Origin: Brevibacillus brevis
Lineage (GTDB): Bacteria > Bacillota > Bacilli > Brevibacillales > Brevibacillaceae
Assembly: GCF_031583145.1 (NCBI RefSeq)
Contig: NZ_CP134050.1
Span: 392,501 to 456,500, forward strand
DNA length: 64,000 bases
Direction: 5' to 3'
Positions 9,476 through 16,907 of this stretch are shown here, in pieces. A program made the position numbers and the translations under genes. Numbering within the stretch: the stretch's first letter is position 1; every line of letters begins with the position of its first letter. The notes beneath the pieces are model-generated. The model made no database searches. It was not told where the DNA came from and saw only the letters and a program-made list of their open reading frames with translations.

Positions 9476-10300
9476 ATGGAGGACATCTTTAAAGAGCTGC
9501 AGAAGCTGGGCTTCTCCCCCTATGAGTGCAAGGCGTACATTGGGCTGCTCAAGCACCATCCGGTCACAGGCTACGAAATCAGCAAGAGGTCGGGCGTGCC
9601 CCGTTCGATGATTTACGAGGTAGTCGGAAAGCTGGTCGACAAAGGGGCGGTGTACATCGTGCCGACCGACCCAGTCACGTACGCACCTTTATCTGCCAGA
9701 GAGCTGATCGGGCGGCAGCGCAAGCAATTCGAGGAGTCGTTTGACTATTTGGAAAAAGAGCTCTCGGCATTGGAGAGCGAACGCGACGTCGATGTCATAC
9801 GGCGGATTGATGGGGATGACCTCGTCGTCTCGGAAATGACGGAGTTGATCGGGAAGGCAAAACAAGAGGTATGGCTGTCGATTTGGGAGCCGCAAGTTCC
9901 CTTCGTGCAAAAAGCGATCGGCGAGCGGATGGAGGAAGGTGTCGATGTCTTCACCGTGCTTTTCGGGAGTCGGGATATACAAGCAGGAGTGACGTACCAC
10001 CACGACTACATGTCGCCTGAAGTGGCGGAGAAGCGCATGGGCGGCCGGCTGACCATCGTGGCCAGAGACCACGAAGAAGTGCTGATCGCCAACTTCACGC
10101 CAAACGCCAGCGCCTGGGCGGTCAAGACGCAGGATCCTGCCCTGGTGCTGGTGGCGGTGGAATATATCCGGCACGACATCATGTTTGCGGCGGTGACCAA
10201 AGAGCTGGGGCCGGAGAAAGTAGAGGCGCTTTGGCGCAACAGGCCGGATCTCTTTCACGTCGTGACGGGAAGGCGGTATGAGCAAGGCGAGCGCGAATAG
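9476..10300 (+). CDS. TrmB-type transcriptional regulator
   Basis: The 274-residue protein has an N-terminal winged helix (residues 1-70: LQKLGFSPYECKAYIGLL, GYEISKRSGVPRSMIYEVVGKLVDKGAV), a short helical linker, and a C-terminal phospholipase-D-like regulatory domain of the sort TrmB proteins use to bind small ligands. The ATG at 9476 follows AAGGGTGA; the open frame extends upstream to 9218 but only through the neighbouring gene. azlC starts 53 bases downstream on the same strand, so this protein probably controls the AzlCD exporter, in the place taken by an Lrp-type AzlB in Bacillus subtilis. TAGTA (9441-9445) and TACTA (9460-9464) just ahead of the gene form a weak dyad that may be its operator. 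Confidence 0.85.
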   Translation: MEDIFKELQKLGFSPYECKAYIGLLKHHPVTGYEISKRSGVPRSMIYEVVGKLVDKGAVYIVPTDPVTYAPLSARELIGRQRKQFEESFDYLEKELSALESERDVDVIRRIDGDDLVVSEMTELIGKAKQEVWLSIWEPQVPFVQKAIGERMEEGVDVFTVLFGSRDIQAGVTYHHDYMSPEVAEKRMGGRLTIVARDHEEVLIANFTPNASAWAVKTQDPALVLVAVEYIRHDIMFAAVTKELGPEKVEALWRNRPDLFHVVTGRRYEQGERE

Positions 10301-10352
10301 GCAGCCGGCTGGATTGTGTGGCATATATAGAAAAGGGAAAGGGAGAAGCAGG

Positions 10353-11087
10353 ATGAGGGAGCAAGACATTCACATGAAATCAGCTGCCGTCTGGCAGAAA
10401 GAAGACTCTTTCCTCCAAGGAGTCAAGGATTGCATCCCGACGTTGCTCGGGTACTTGAGCATCGGGTTTGCTGCGGGCGTGGTGGAAAAAACAGCGGGTC
10501 TCAGCGTTGCCGAAATCGCGTGTTTATCGCTGTTGCTGTACGCAGGCTCCGCCCAGTTCATCGCGGCGGGAATGTTCGCCGCCAACGGTTCTGCCTCGGC
10601 GATCATCGTCACGATCTTCTTCGTCAACCTCCGGCATATTTTGCTCAGCGCGGCGCTCTCGCCGTATTTCCGCCACCTTTCCGGGGTACGCAACATGCTC
10701 ATCGGAGCTTTGCTCACCGATGAGACGTTCGGAGTGGCGATCAACGAAGCGGCGAAGCGGAAGCAAATCAGCGAGCGCTGGATGCACGGCCTGAATATCA
10801 CGGCCTACGCCAACTGGTTCCTCGCCAATATAGCCGGGGCGTATTTGGGGCAGTGGATTGCAGACCCGGAGAAGTTTGGACTCGACTTTGCCCTGCCGGC
10901 GATGTTCATCGGACTCCTGGTCTTGTCCATGGTAAGCCGGAAGAAATGGCTGCTGGACGGAGCGGTCGCCATCAGCGCCGTCATCCTGACTGTGGGCATC
11001 TCGCTCGCTTTTGGAGGAAATATCGGTGTCATCGCAGCGACCGTCATCGCATCTACGATCGGGATGGTGATTGAAAAATGGAAGTAA
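10353..11087 (+). CDS. azlC: branched-chain amino acid exporter large subunit AzlC
   Basis: The 244-residue AzlC-family membrane protein carries LLGYLSIGFAAGVV, LLYAGSAQF and FVNLRHILLSAALSPY, all typical of this family. Together with the small subunit AzlD it exports leucine, isoleucine, valine and some analogues. I chose ATG 10353, preceded by GGGAGAAGCAGG; the open frame extends further upstream into the regulator gene, and ATG 10374 is a second option. The 3' end overlaps azlD by ten bases. Confidence 0.9.
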   Translation: MREQDIHMKSAAVWQKEDSFLQGVKDCIPTLLGYLSIGFAAGVVEKTAGLSVAEIACLSLLLYAGSAQFIAAGMFAANGSASAIIVTIFFVNLRHILLSAALSPYFRHLSGVRNMLIGALLTDETFGVAINEAAKRKQISERWMHGLNITAYANWFLANIAGAYLGQWIADPEKFGLDFALPAMFIGLLVLSMVSRKKWLLDGAVAISAVILTVGISLAFGGNIGVIAATVIASTIGMVIEKWK

Positions 11088-11413
11088 GATGGGATGTTAT
11101 GGTCATCATACTGGGGGCGGCGCTCGTCACGTTTATTCCCAGGGTGCTCCCTTTGGTGCTGTTCAGCCGGATCGCGCTGCCTGAGTGGGGGATCCGCTGG
11201 CTGAGCCACGTTCCCATTTCCGTTATGGCTGCCCTGGTCGGACAAGAGTTGTTTTTACATGACGGCAAGTTGGCTTCCCTGACGGAAAACGTGGAGTGGA
11301 TCGCGGCGATTCCGACGTTTCTCGTCGCGCTTAAAACGCGCAGCTTGCTCGGGACGGTAGTCGTCGGGATCGTGTCCATCATGGCGTTGCGCTATTTGGT
11401 TGCGTGGTTGTGA
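11078..11413 (+). CDS. azlD: branched-chain amino acid transport small subunit AzlD
   Basis: The 111-residue protein has four predicted membrane helices and the AzlD-type N-terminus (ILGAALVTFIPRVLPLVLF). It starts inside the end of azlC, which implies translational coupling and assembly of the two subunits. Confidence 0.88.
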   Translation: MEVRWDVMVIILGAALVTFIPRVLPLVLFSRIALPEWGIRWLSHVPISVMAALVGQELFLHDGKLASLTENVEWIAAIPTFLVALKTRSLLGTVVVGIVSIMALRYLVAWL

Positions 11414-11431
11414 CAGGAAGAAAGGAAGCTG

Positions 11432-11461
11432 GAAGCTCCGAAAGCTGGTGCTTCTTTTTTT
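11432..11461 (+). terminator. terminator of the TrmB-azlCD unit
   Basis: GAAGCTCC and GGTGCTTC pair with one mismatch around a seven-base loop and are followed by seven T residues. Confidence 0.7.
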
Positions 11462-11635
11462 GACTGAAATAATGGTGTCATAAATGGAAAGAGGGGCAAA
11501 AGCGATTGGTGGATTCCTGTTTGCAGCTCGGCGTCGCGGCGATGGTGCGGGCAGCGACGGTTGAACCAGATCAAAGGTGCTTTTTCCGATGAAGGGAATT
11601 CCTGTTTTTGGTATGATGGCATAGAGGTGAGTTCC

Positions 11636-12001
11636 ATGATCATTCGAGAGATATGTACCTGCCCACTGGAGATCGTTCATGACATTATCAAAGGCAAATG
11701 GAAAACCATGATCGTATTTCAATTGAGAAACGGGAATACGACCCTAGCTCAACTGGAGCGAGACATTGACCAGATCACCCAAAAGATGCTGTTGCAGCAT
11801 TTAAGAGAACTTCAGTCTTGCGGGATCGTGGATAAAATCAGAACGGAAGGGTATCCGTTGCATGTCGAATACTTTCTTACGGACCGCGGGAAAAGGCTGT
11901 TAGATGCGGTAATGATTATGCAAGAGATCGGTATTGAATACATGGTGGAAATGGGTCAAACCGAACTTCTTGATCGCAAAGGCATCCCCTACCAAATTTG
12001 A
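11636..12001 (+). CDS. HxlR-family transcriptional regulator
   Basis: This is a 121-residue winged-helix protein with the HxlR pattern: ICTCPLEIVHDIIKGKWKTMIVFQL, then LERDIDQITQKMLLQHLRELQSCGIV and VEYFLTDRGKRLLDAV. It has Cys at positions 6, 8 and in the LQSCGIV turn; some HxlR proteins (YodB, HypR) sense electrophiles or oxidants through such residues. The ATG at 11636 follows AGAGGTGAG. The isochorismatase-like gene 109 bases downstream is the probable target. Confidence 0.85.
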   Translation: MIIREICTCPLEIVHDIIKGKWKTMIVFQLRNGNTTLAQLERDIDQITQKMLLQHLRELQSCGIVDKIRTEGYPLHVEYFLTDRGKRLLDAVMIMQEIGIEYMVEMGQTELLDRKGIPYQI

Positions 12002-12016
12002 AATCGCTCATACCCA

Positions 12017-12066
12017 TACCCACAAAAAAGTGGGTAATTCCCCATTCCCTTTACCGATATTACAAT
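12017..12066 (+). promoter_or_regulatory. dyad and probable promoter of the isochorismatase-like gene
   Basis: TACCCAC (12017-12023) and GTGGGTA (12030-12036) are a perfect inverted repeat with an A6 spacer. Directly after it come TTCCCC (12038-12043) and TACAAT (12061-12066), 17 bases apart, a weak -35 and a good -10. A dyad touching the -35 suits the HxlR regulator encoded just upstream. Confidence 0.45.
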
Positions 12067-12110
12067 ACGTTTAGAAACTAATTTCACGACGAGTAAAGGA
12101 GCCGTGTACC

Positions 12111-12659
12111 ATGAATACAGCGTTAGTGTTGGTGGACATTCAAAATGATTATTTTAAAGGGGGCAGAAATGAGTTATTCAATCCCGATCAAGCGGCAAGC
12201 CATGCCGAAGAAGCATTGTCGCTGTTCCGGGAAAAGCGTTTACCGATTGTTCATATCCAGTGTGTTCTTCTGGAGGAGAACGCCACCTTTTTCTTGCCCG
12301 ATACCGAGGGGATCAACATTCACGAACGAGTAACTCCGCAATCCGGCGAAAAAGTGATCGTGAAGCATACTCCCGATAGCTTCTTTCAAACGGAATTGCA
12401 AGAACATCTTGAATCGATGGACGTAACGCGGTTAGTCGTTTGCGGCATGATGAGCCATATATGTATCGATTCGACTGTGAGAACGGCAAGTCGTTTGGGC
12501 TATGAAGTGATATTGCTCGGTGATGCGTGTGCCACCCGGGATTTAGAGTGGAATGGCACTGTGATTCCAGCAAAAACCGTCCATGATACGTTTATGGCAT
12601 CCTTGCAAGGTACCTTTGCTCAAGTAGTGAGCACAAGCAGCCTTGCCGACATGGTTTAA
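12111..12659 (+). CDS. isochorismatase-family cysteine hydrolase
   Basis: The 182-residue protein has the catalytic triad of the family: Asp9 in VLVDIQNDYF, Lys85 in VIVKHTPDSF and Cys118 in MSHICIDSTVRTA. The family covers isochorismatases, nicotinamidases, N-carbamoylsarcosine hydrolases and ureidoacrylate hydrolases, and sequence alone does not tell the substrate. It follows an HxlR regulator and starts after AAAGGAG. No siderophore genes are near, so a role in isochorismate metabolism is unlikely; a detoxifying or amide-hydrolysing role fits the regulator better. Confidence 0.88.
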   Translation: MNTALVLVDIQNDYFKGGRNELFNPDQAASHAEEALSLFREKRLPIVHIQCVLLEENATFFLPDTEGINIHERVTPQSGEKVIVKHTPDSFFQTELQEHLESMDVTRLVVCGMMSHICIDSTVRTASRLGYEVILLGDACATRDLEWNGTVIPAKTVHDTFMASLQGTFAQVVSTSSLADMV

Positions 12660-12877
12660 ACGGTTTCCTTGCATGAACTCATCGAACGACAAATGATAAG
12701 AGGCCATGGCCGACGTCTGCTTTGTTCGTTAACATCCGGAGAAATCGAATGTGTATAATATGCAGAATATTCCGTCTAATTCATGCGCTATTCGTGAACC
12801 GTTCGTCATACAGGCAACGGAGGACAATCGTTCAACGAGGTCGTCTGACAGGCAACAAATCACCCAGTGGCAAAAGG

Positions 12878-12908
12878 CCGGGATTCCCTTGAAGGCAAGG
12901 GATCCCGG
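12878..12908. terminator. terminator of the N-acyl amino acid operon
   Basis: CCGGGATTCCCTTG and CAAGGGATCCCGG form a 13-pair stem with one bulged base and a four-base loop. On the minus strand it is followed by CCTTTTG, so it ends the operon read leftwards from the racemase gene. A TATAAT at 12754-12759 lies between this and the isochorismatase gene but leads to no gene I can support. Confidence 0.8.
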
Positions 12909-12922
12909 TCTTTTGCTTCGTA

Positions 12923-14071
12923 TCAATAGTTCGGTATGACCGTCGTCGTCGATTGGCGGTTGGCAAAGTAGCTCTTGTGCTCGACGAGGGCGTCGCGGAT
13001 CGCCGCTTCGTTGATGGCAAACCCGATGCCGGGGGCGGTCGGCACGTCCAAAACGCCAGGAGCGGCAAAATCGATCAGCGGGGTGACGATGTCCTCTGCG
13101 AAGTAGCGGTGAGACGGAGAGGTGTCGCCCGGAATCGAGAAGTTGGACAAGGACGCGATGGCGATGTTGTGAGCCCGGCCGATGCCCGCCTCCAGCATGC
13201 CTCCGCACCAGACCGGTATTCCCTTCGACTGGCACAGGTCGTGGATTTTCTTCGCGTCAGTCAATCCGCCGACGCGTCCGACCTTGATGTTGATGATCCG
13301 GCAGCTTCCCAGTTCGATCGCTTTGCGCGCATCCTCTGCGGTGTGAATGCTTTCGTCCAGGCAAATCGGCGTCTTCAGCTCCCGCTGCAAGGTCGCGTGG
13401 TCGATGATGTCGTCGTGGGCCAGCGGCTGTTCGATCATGATCAGCCCGAAGTCGTCCAGCTCCTTCAGCATATCGATGTCCTGTAAGGTGTACGCCGAGT
13501 TGGCGTCGGCCATCAGGGGCACATCCGGACCGAACTTCTGACGAATCGCGCGCATCGGCTCGACGTCAAAGCCGGGCTTGATCTTCACCTTGATTTTTTT
13601 GTAGCCGTCGCGGATGAAGCCTTCTACGCGCTCAAGCAGCTTTTCCACCGTAGGCTCGATGCCGATGCTGACCCCGACGTCGATCGTGCTGCGCGTGCCG
13701 CCCAACGCCTGGGAGAGGGACATGCCGTTCACCCGTGCGTACAGATCCCAGACGGCTCCCTCCAGCGCGGCCTTGGCCATGTGATTTCGGCGCATCCACG
13801 AGAACATCCGGGAGACGTCGTCGGGATGCTCGATTTCGCGGGAGAAAAGCTGCGGGATCAAATACTTTTCCAGCATGTACCAAACCGTGTCCACGTCTTC
13901 CTCGTTGTAGACAGGGACATCCATTACGACGCTCTCGCCAAAGCCGACGTGCGGGCCGTGGTAGGCGCGGACGAGGATGCATTCCTTGTGAGTCTCGACC
14001 CCCATGCTCGTTTCAAAAGGCGAATTCAGCGGGATTTTGATGCGCTGCAAGTCTACGCGTTCTATTTTCAT
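12923..14071 (-). CDS. N-acylamino acid racemase / o-succinylbenzoate synthase family enzyme
   Basis: The 382-residue member of the enolase superfamily (MenC-like) has all active-site residues in place: Lys161 and Lys163 in KKIKVKI, Asp189 in MADANSAY, Glu214 in MIEQPL, Asp239 in CLDES and Lys263 in INIKVGR. As I recall, these numbers match those of the Amycolatopsis N-acylamino acid racemase. The ATG at 14071 follows AAGGAGAG; an in-frame TTG lies upstream at 14092. Neighbours are an M20 amidohydrolase and a carrier and not menaquinone genes, so racemisation of N-acyl amino acids is the better reading than menaquinone synthesis. Together with the amidohydrolase it would allow both D and L forms of N-acyl amino acids to be used. 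Confidence 0.88.
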   Translation of the reverse strand: MKIERVDLQRIKIPLNSPFETSMGVETHKECILVRAYHGPHVGFGESVVMDVPVYNEEDVDTVWYMLEKYLIPQLFSREIEHPDDVSRMFSWMRRNHMAKAALEGAVWDLYARVNGMSLSQALGGTRSTIDVGVSIGIEPTVEKLLERVEGFIRDGYKKIKVKIKPGFDVEPMRAIRQKFGPDVPLMADANSAYTLQDIDMLKELDDFGLIMIEQPLAHDDIIDHATLQRELKTPICLDESIHTAEDARKAIELGSCRIINIKVGRVGGLTDAKKIHDLCQSKGIPVWCGGMLEAGIGRAHNIAIASLSNFSIPGDTSPSHRYFAEDIVTPLIDFAAPGVLDVPTAPGIGFAINEAAIRDALVEHKSYFANRQSTTTVIPNY

Positions 14072-14104
14072 GACCGTCAACTCTCCTTGCAAGTAGAGTA
14101 TGAA

Positions 14105-15235
14105 TCAAACGTGCCGCTCAAATGTCCGAAGTACGGTCCGGGTCAGGATTTCGATGCCGGCGAGCAAGGCTTCCCGGTCAAACGTCATCTGCGGGTGATG
14201 CAGGCCCGGAGCAAGTCCGCAGCCGAGACCGAGCATCGTGGCCCGCAGATGGGGCCGTTCCTTGGTGTAATAGTGGAAGTCTTCCGCACCCGGAGTGGAG
14301 ATCGGCGGTTCGAGCTTGTCGGCACCGAGCGTCTCCGAAATCGCCTCGGCCATGATGAGCCGGGCTTCTTCATGCACTTCCGCCGCATACACGCGTTCGG
14401 TGATCGTGTACGGCAAAGGCACCTCGTACAGGTGAGCGATGTGCTGCAAAATATGCTCGACTTTGGAAAACAGCCTGTCGATGGCTTCGTTCGTCTGGGC
14501 CCGCAAATCCAGATGGAAGTGGGCGGACCCGGGAATGATATTGGTGCTTTTGCTGCCAGCGGACAGCTGCGTCATTTTGACGGAATACGGGATGAGCGGG
14601 TCCAGATGGATGCCCTTGAGCTGTTCCACGATCGCAGCGGCGACCTCGATGGCATTTACCCCGAGATGAGGCCGGGCACCGTGTGCGTCGCTGCCCTGGA
14701 TATGGCCCGAGATGGTTCCTGCCGCACCGTGAAGGATGGCAGAAGCAGCCGTCCCGTTCGGAATTTCCTGGATGGGTCGCAGATGGACGCCATACAGAAA
14801 GTCGACGTCGTCCACCACTTGTTTGTTCACGAGGGTGAGAGCGCCGTCTCCCGTTTCTTCCGCCGGCTGAAAGATGAACCGAATCCGTCCAGGCGGCTTG
14901 ATGTTTTGGGCGTGCAGGACCATCAGCACCCCCATTGCCATCGTCATGTGCGCGTCGTGGCCGCAGGAATGATTGGCTCGAAATTCCCCGTCCACCTCCT
15001 GCCACAGGGCGTCCATATCGGCCCGGACACCTACTGTAAAAGAACCGGGAGGACCGTAGTCCCCCACGACTCCCGGCACGTCCCCGAAGGTGGTGACCGT
15101 GCAATCGTGCTTGCGCAAAAAATCGGCGACAAACGCGGTAGTCTCGCGCTCCTGCCAGCTCACTTCCGGATGCTGGTGCAGATGATCGAACAGTGAAAAG
15201 ATGGCAGGACGCAGTTGTTCGATAGTAGTACGCAT
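14105..15235 (-). CDS. M20-family metallo-amidohydrolase (N-acyl amino acid or hippurate hydrolase type)
   Basis: The 376-residue zinc enzyme of the M20D group carries VGVRADMDAL, HSCGHDAHMTMAMG, the catalytic Glu pair in FQPAEETGDGA, and a C-terminal STPGAEDFHYY. It should release an amino acid from an N-acyl group. The start ATG follows GAGGGAGGAA. The stop is 33 bases ahead of the racemase start, on the same transcript, and the carrier gene lies 52 bases upstream. The three together look like uptake, hydrolysis and racemisation of N-acylated amino acids. Confidence 0.88.
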   Translation of the reverse strand: MRTTIEQLRPAIFSLFDHLHQHPEVSWQERETTAFVADFLRKHDCTVTTFGDVPGVVGDYGPPGSFTVGVRADMDALWQEVDGEFRANHSCGHDAHMTMAMGVLMVLHAQNIKPPGRIRFIFQPAEETGDGALTLVNKQVVDDVDFLYGVHLRPIQEIPNGTAASAILHGAAGTISGHIQGSDAHGARPHLGVNAIEVAAAIVEQLKGIHLDPLIPYSVKMTQLSAGSKSTNIIPGSAHFHLDLRAQTNEAIDRLFSKVEHILQHIAHLYEVPLPYTITERVYAAEVHEEARLIMAEAISETLGADKLEPPISTPGAEDFHYYTKERPHLRATMLGLGCGLAPGLHHPQMTFDREALLAGIEILTRTVLRTFERHV

Positions 15236-15287
15236 GGTTCCTCCCTCTGATGATCGACCAAAAAGCTTGCTGGAAACCGTGATCGGA

Positions 15288-16721
15288 TCAGGTGATGCCG
15301 ATGTAGACGGCTGTGATCAGCGCCACGCAGGCGATTACTGCCCAGCCCAGAAGTAGCTTCCAGATGAATTTGACCCACTTTTCGTACGGAATACCGGCGA
15401 CGGCCAAATAACCCATCAGAGCCGAGGAGGTCGGGATGATCGAGTTGGTGACCGAATCGCCGTACTGGAAGGCGAGGACGGCCACTTGGCGCTGGATGCC
15501 CAGCAAGTCGGCGATCGGAACCATGATCGGCATCGTCGTGGCGGCCTGACCGCTTCCCGACGAAATGAACAGGTTGAGCACCGCCTGAATCAGGAACATG
15601 GCCATGACGTTGATCGCGTCGGGCAAATGGCCAATCATCGAGGTCAGGGCGTTGATCATCGTGTCGATCGTCTTGCCGTCTTCGAGCACGACCGTAATGG
15701 CTCGCGCGAAGCCGACGATCAAGGCGCCGAACGTAACTGCCCTGGCACCAGCTACGAACGAGTCAAACAGCTTGTTGACGGAAAGTCCGCCAATGAGACC
15801 CGCGACCAATCCCATGATCAGGAAGGAGGCGGTCAGCTCGGTCAGGAACCAGCCGTGTTCGAAGACGCCGTACACGTTGCAGGCCAGTCCGGCGGCGATG
15901 ACGAGAAACACGAGCTTGTGGCGGATGTTCAGCTCCGGAATGTCCACTTCCGCCTGTTCGGAGACAGCCTGTTTTTCTACGTCGTAAATCACGCTCTGGG
16001 TCGGATCGGCCTTTACCTTGTAGGCGTAGCGCATCACATACCAGATGGCGAAGCCGAGCACGACGACGTAGACGACGGCGCGGAACGCCAGTCCGGAGAA
16101 AAGTGGGAGCTGGGCCAGGGACTGCGCGACCCCGACGGTAAACGGGTTGAGCATGCCGCCCATGAAGCCGCTCGCCGCCCCCATGGTGATCATCGCCGTA
16201 CCGGTGACGGCATCGAAGCCCATCGCCCGGGCCAGCGCGATGCCGATCGGCACGAAAATGATGCTCTCCTCAGCCATCCCCATGGTGAAGCCGCCGATGG
16301 AAAAGAGGAACATCGAGGCAGGAATCAGCAGCTTTTCCCGCCCCTCCAGATGCCGCACCCCTTTGTGGATGCCGGCTTCGATCGCGCCCGTCGAACGAAT
16401 GATGCCAAAGACTCCGCTCACGATAAAAATGTAAAAGATGATTTGAGCGCCTTTCTGCATCCCGTCCGGAATCGCCTTGAACATGTCGAAAAATCCGACA
16501 GGGCTGCTCTCGACGGGATGGTAGCTGCCGTTCACGACGATGGTCTTGCCGGAAGCGGGGTCCTGCATCCGCTCAAACTCGCCGGTTGGCAGCACGTAGG
16601 ATGCCAGAGCAGCCAGAATGATCATGATAAAAAGTATGGCGTACGTATGAGGCACGGAAAAGCGTTTTTTGGCTGGCGCTTTGTTCGGCGCGGGAGCCGG
16701 AGAAATAGGTTGTGTAGCCAT
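15288..16721 (-). CDS. YfcC-family membrane carrier (C4-dicarboxylate anaerobic carrier-like)
   Basis: The 477-residue protein has about 12 membrane helices and the YfcC/DcuC-like signature segments (SIGGFTMGMAEESIIFVPI, FISSGSGQAATTMPIMVPIADLLG, FQYGDSVTNSIIPTSSALMGYLAVAGI). YfcC relatives are usually found with peptidases and amidohydrolases and probably import small acidic peptides or acylated amino acids. The ATG at 16721 follows GAGGTGACCTC. The open frame runs up to 16775, but that stretch contains the sigma-54 promoter, so the longer form cannot be made from this promoter. It is the first gene of a three-gene operon. Confidence 0.87.
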   Translation of the reverse strand: MATQPISPAPAPNKAPAKKRFSVPHTYAILFIMIILAALASYVLPTGEFERMQDPASGKTIVVNGSYHPVESSPVGFFDMFKAIPDGMQKGAQIIFYIFIVSGVFGIIRSTGAIEAGIHKGVRHLEGREKLLIPASMFLFSIGGFTMGMAEESIIFVPIGIALARAMGFDAVTGTAMITMGAASGFMGGMLNPFTVGVAQSLAQLPLFSGLAFRAVVYVVVLGFAIWYVMRYAYKVKADPTQSVIYDVEKQAVSEQAEVDIPELNIRHKLVFLVIAAGLACNVYGVFEHGWFLTELTASFLIMGLVAGLIGGLSVNKLFDSFVAGARAVTFGALIVGFARAITVVLEDGKTIDTMINALTSMIGHLPDAINVMAMFLIQAVLNLFISSGSGQAATTMPIMVPIADLLGIQRQVAVLAFQYGDSVTNSIIPTSSALMGYLAVAGIPYEKWVKFIWKLLLGWAVIACVALITAVYIGIT

Positions 16722-16758
16722 GAGGTCACCTCGCTTGAATTTGTACGCTGAGGTAACA

Positions 16759-16774
16759 AGCAAGGGACGTGCCA
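16759..16774 (-). promoter_or_regulatory. sigma-54 promoter (-24/-12) of the N-acyl amino acid operon
   Basis: On the minus strand the sequence is TGGCACGTCCCTTGCT, a full match to the sigma-54 consensus TGGCAC-RN4-TTGCW with the invariant GG and GC at the right distance. It lies about 38 bases ahead of the carrier start codon. The divergently placed option is excluded because the next gene in this direction is the carrier, and the sigma-54 activator gene lies just upstream. Confidence 0.9.
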
Positions 16775-16859
16775 ACTTTCGACAAAACTCGCAATAGGCG
16801 TTTTCTTCGTTGGTTGTGGCAAAGTTCGAACAATGTCAGGCGGTTCTTTAGGATTGTTA

Positions 16860-16891
16860 ATTAGGTGTTGGCTGACCTAATAAGACCTAAT
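16860..16891 (-). promoter_or_regulatory. probable enhancer (upstream activating sequence) with three phased half-sites
   Basis: ATTAGGT (16860-16866) and ACCTAAT (16875-16881) form an inverted repeat with an eight-base spacer. A third half-site, ACCTAAT (16885-16891), follows exactly ten bases after the second, one helical turn. The set lies about 85 to 115 bases upstream of the sigma-54 promoter, a normal place for an enhancer-binding protein, and directly after the stop codon of that protein's gene. Confidence 0.7.
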
Positions 16892-16907
16892 AAAAAGTGA
16901 ATCCAGC

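Noticed and set aside
12751-12939. 62-codon frame near a TATAAT box
   Set aside because: No ribosome site, and it runs through the terminator of the opposite operon.
12923-14092. Reading the racemase gene as menaquinone menC
   Set aside because: No menaquinone genes nearby; the operon has an amidohydrolase, a carrier and a sigma-54 promoter.
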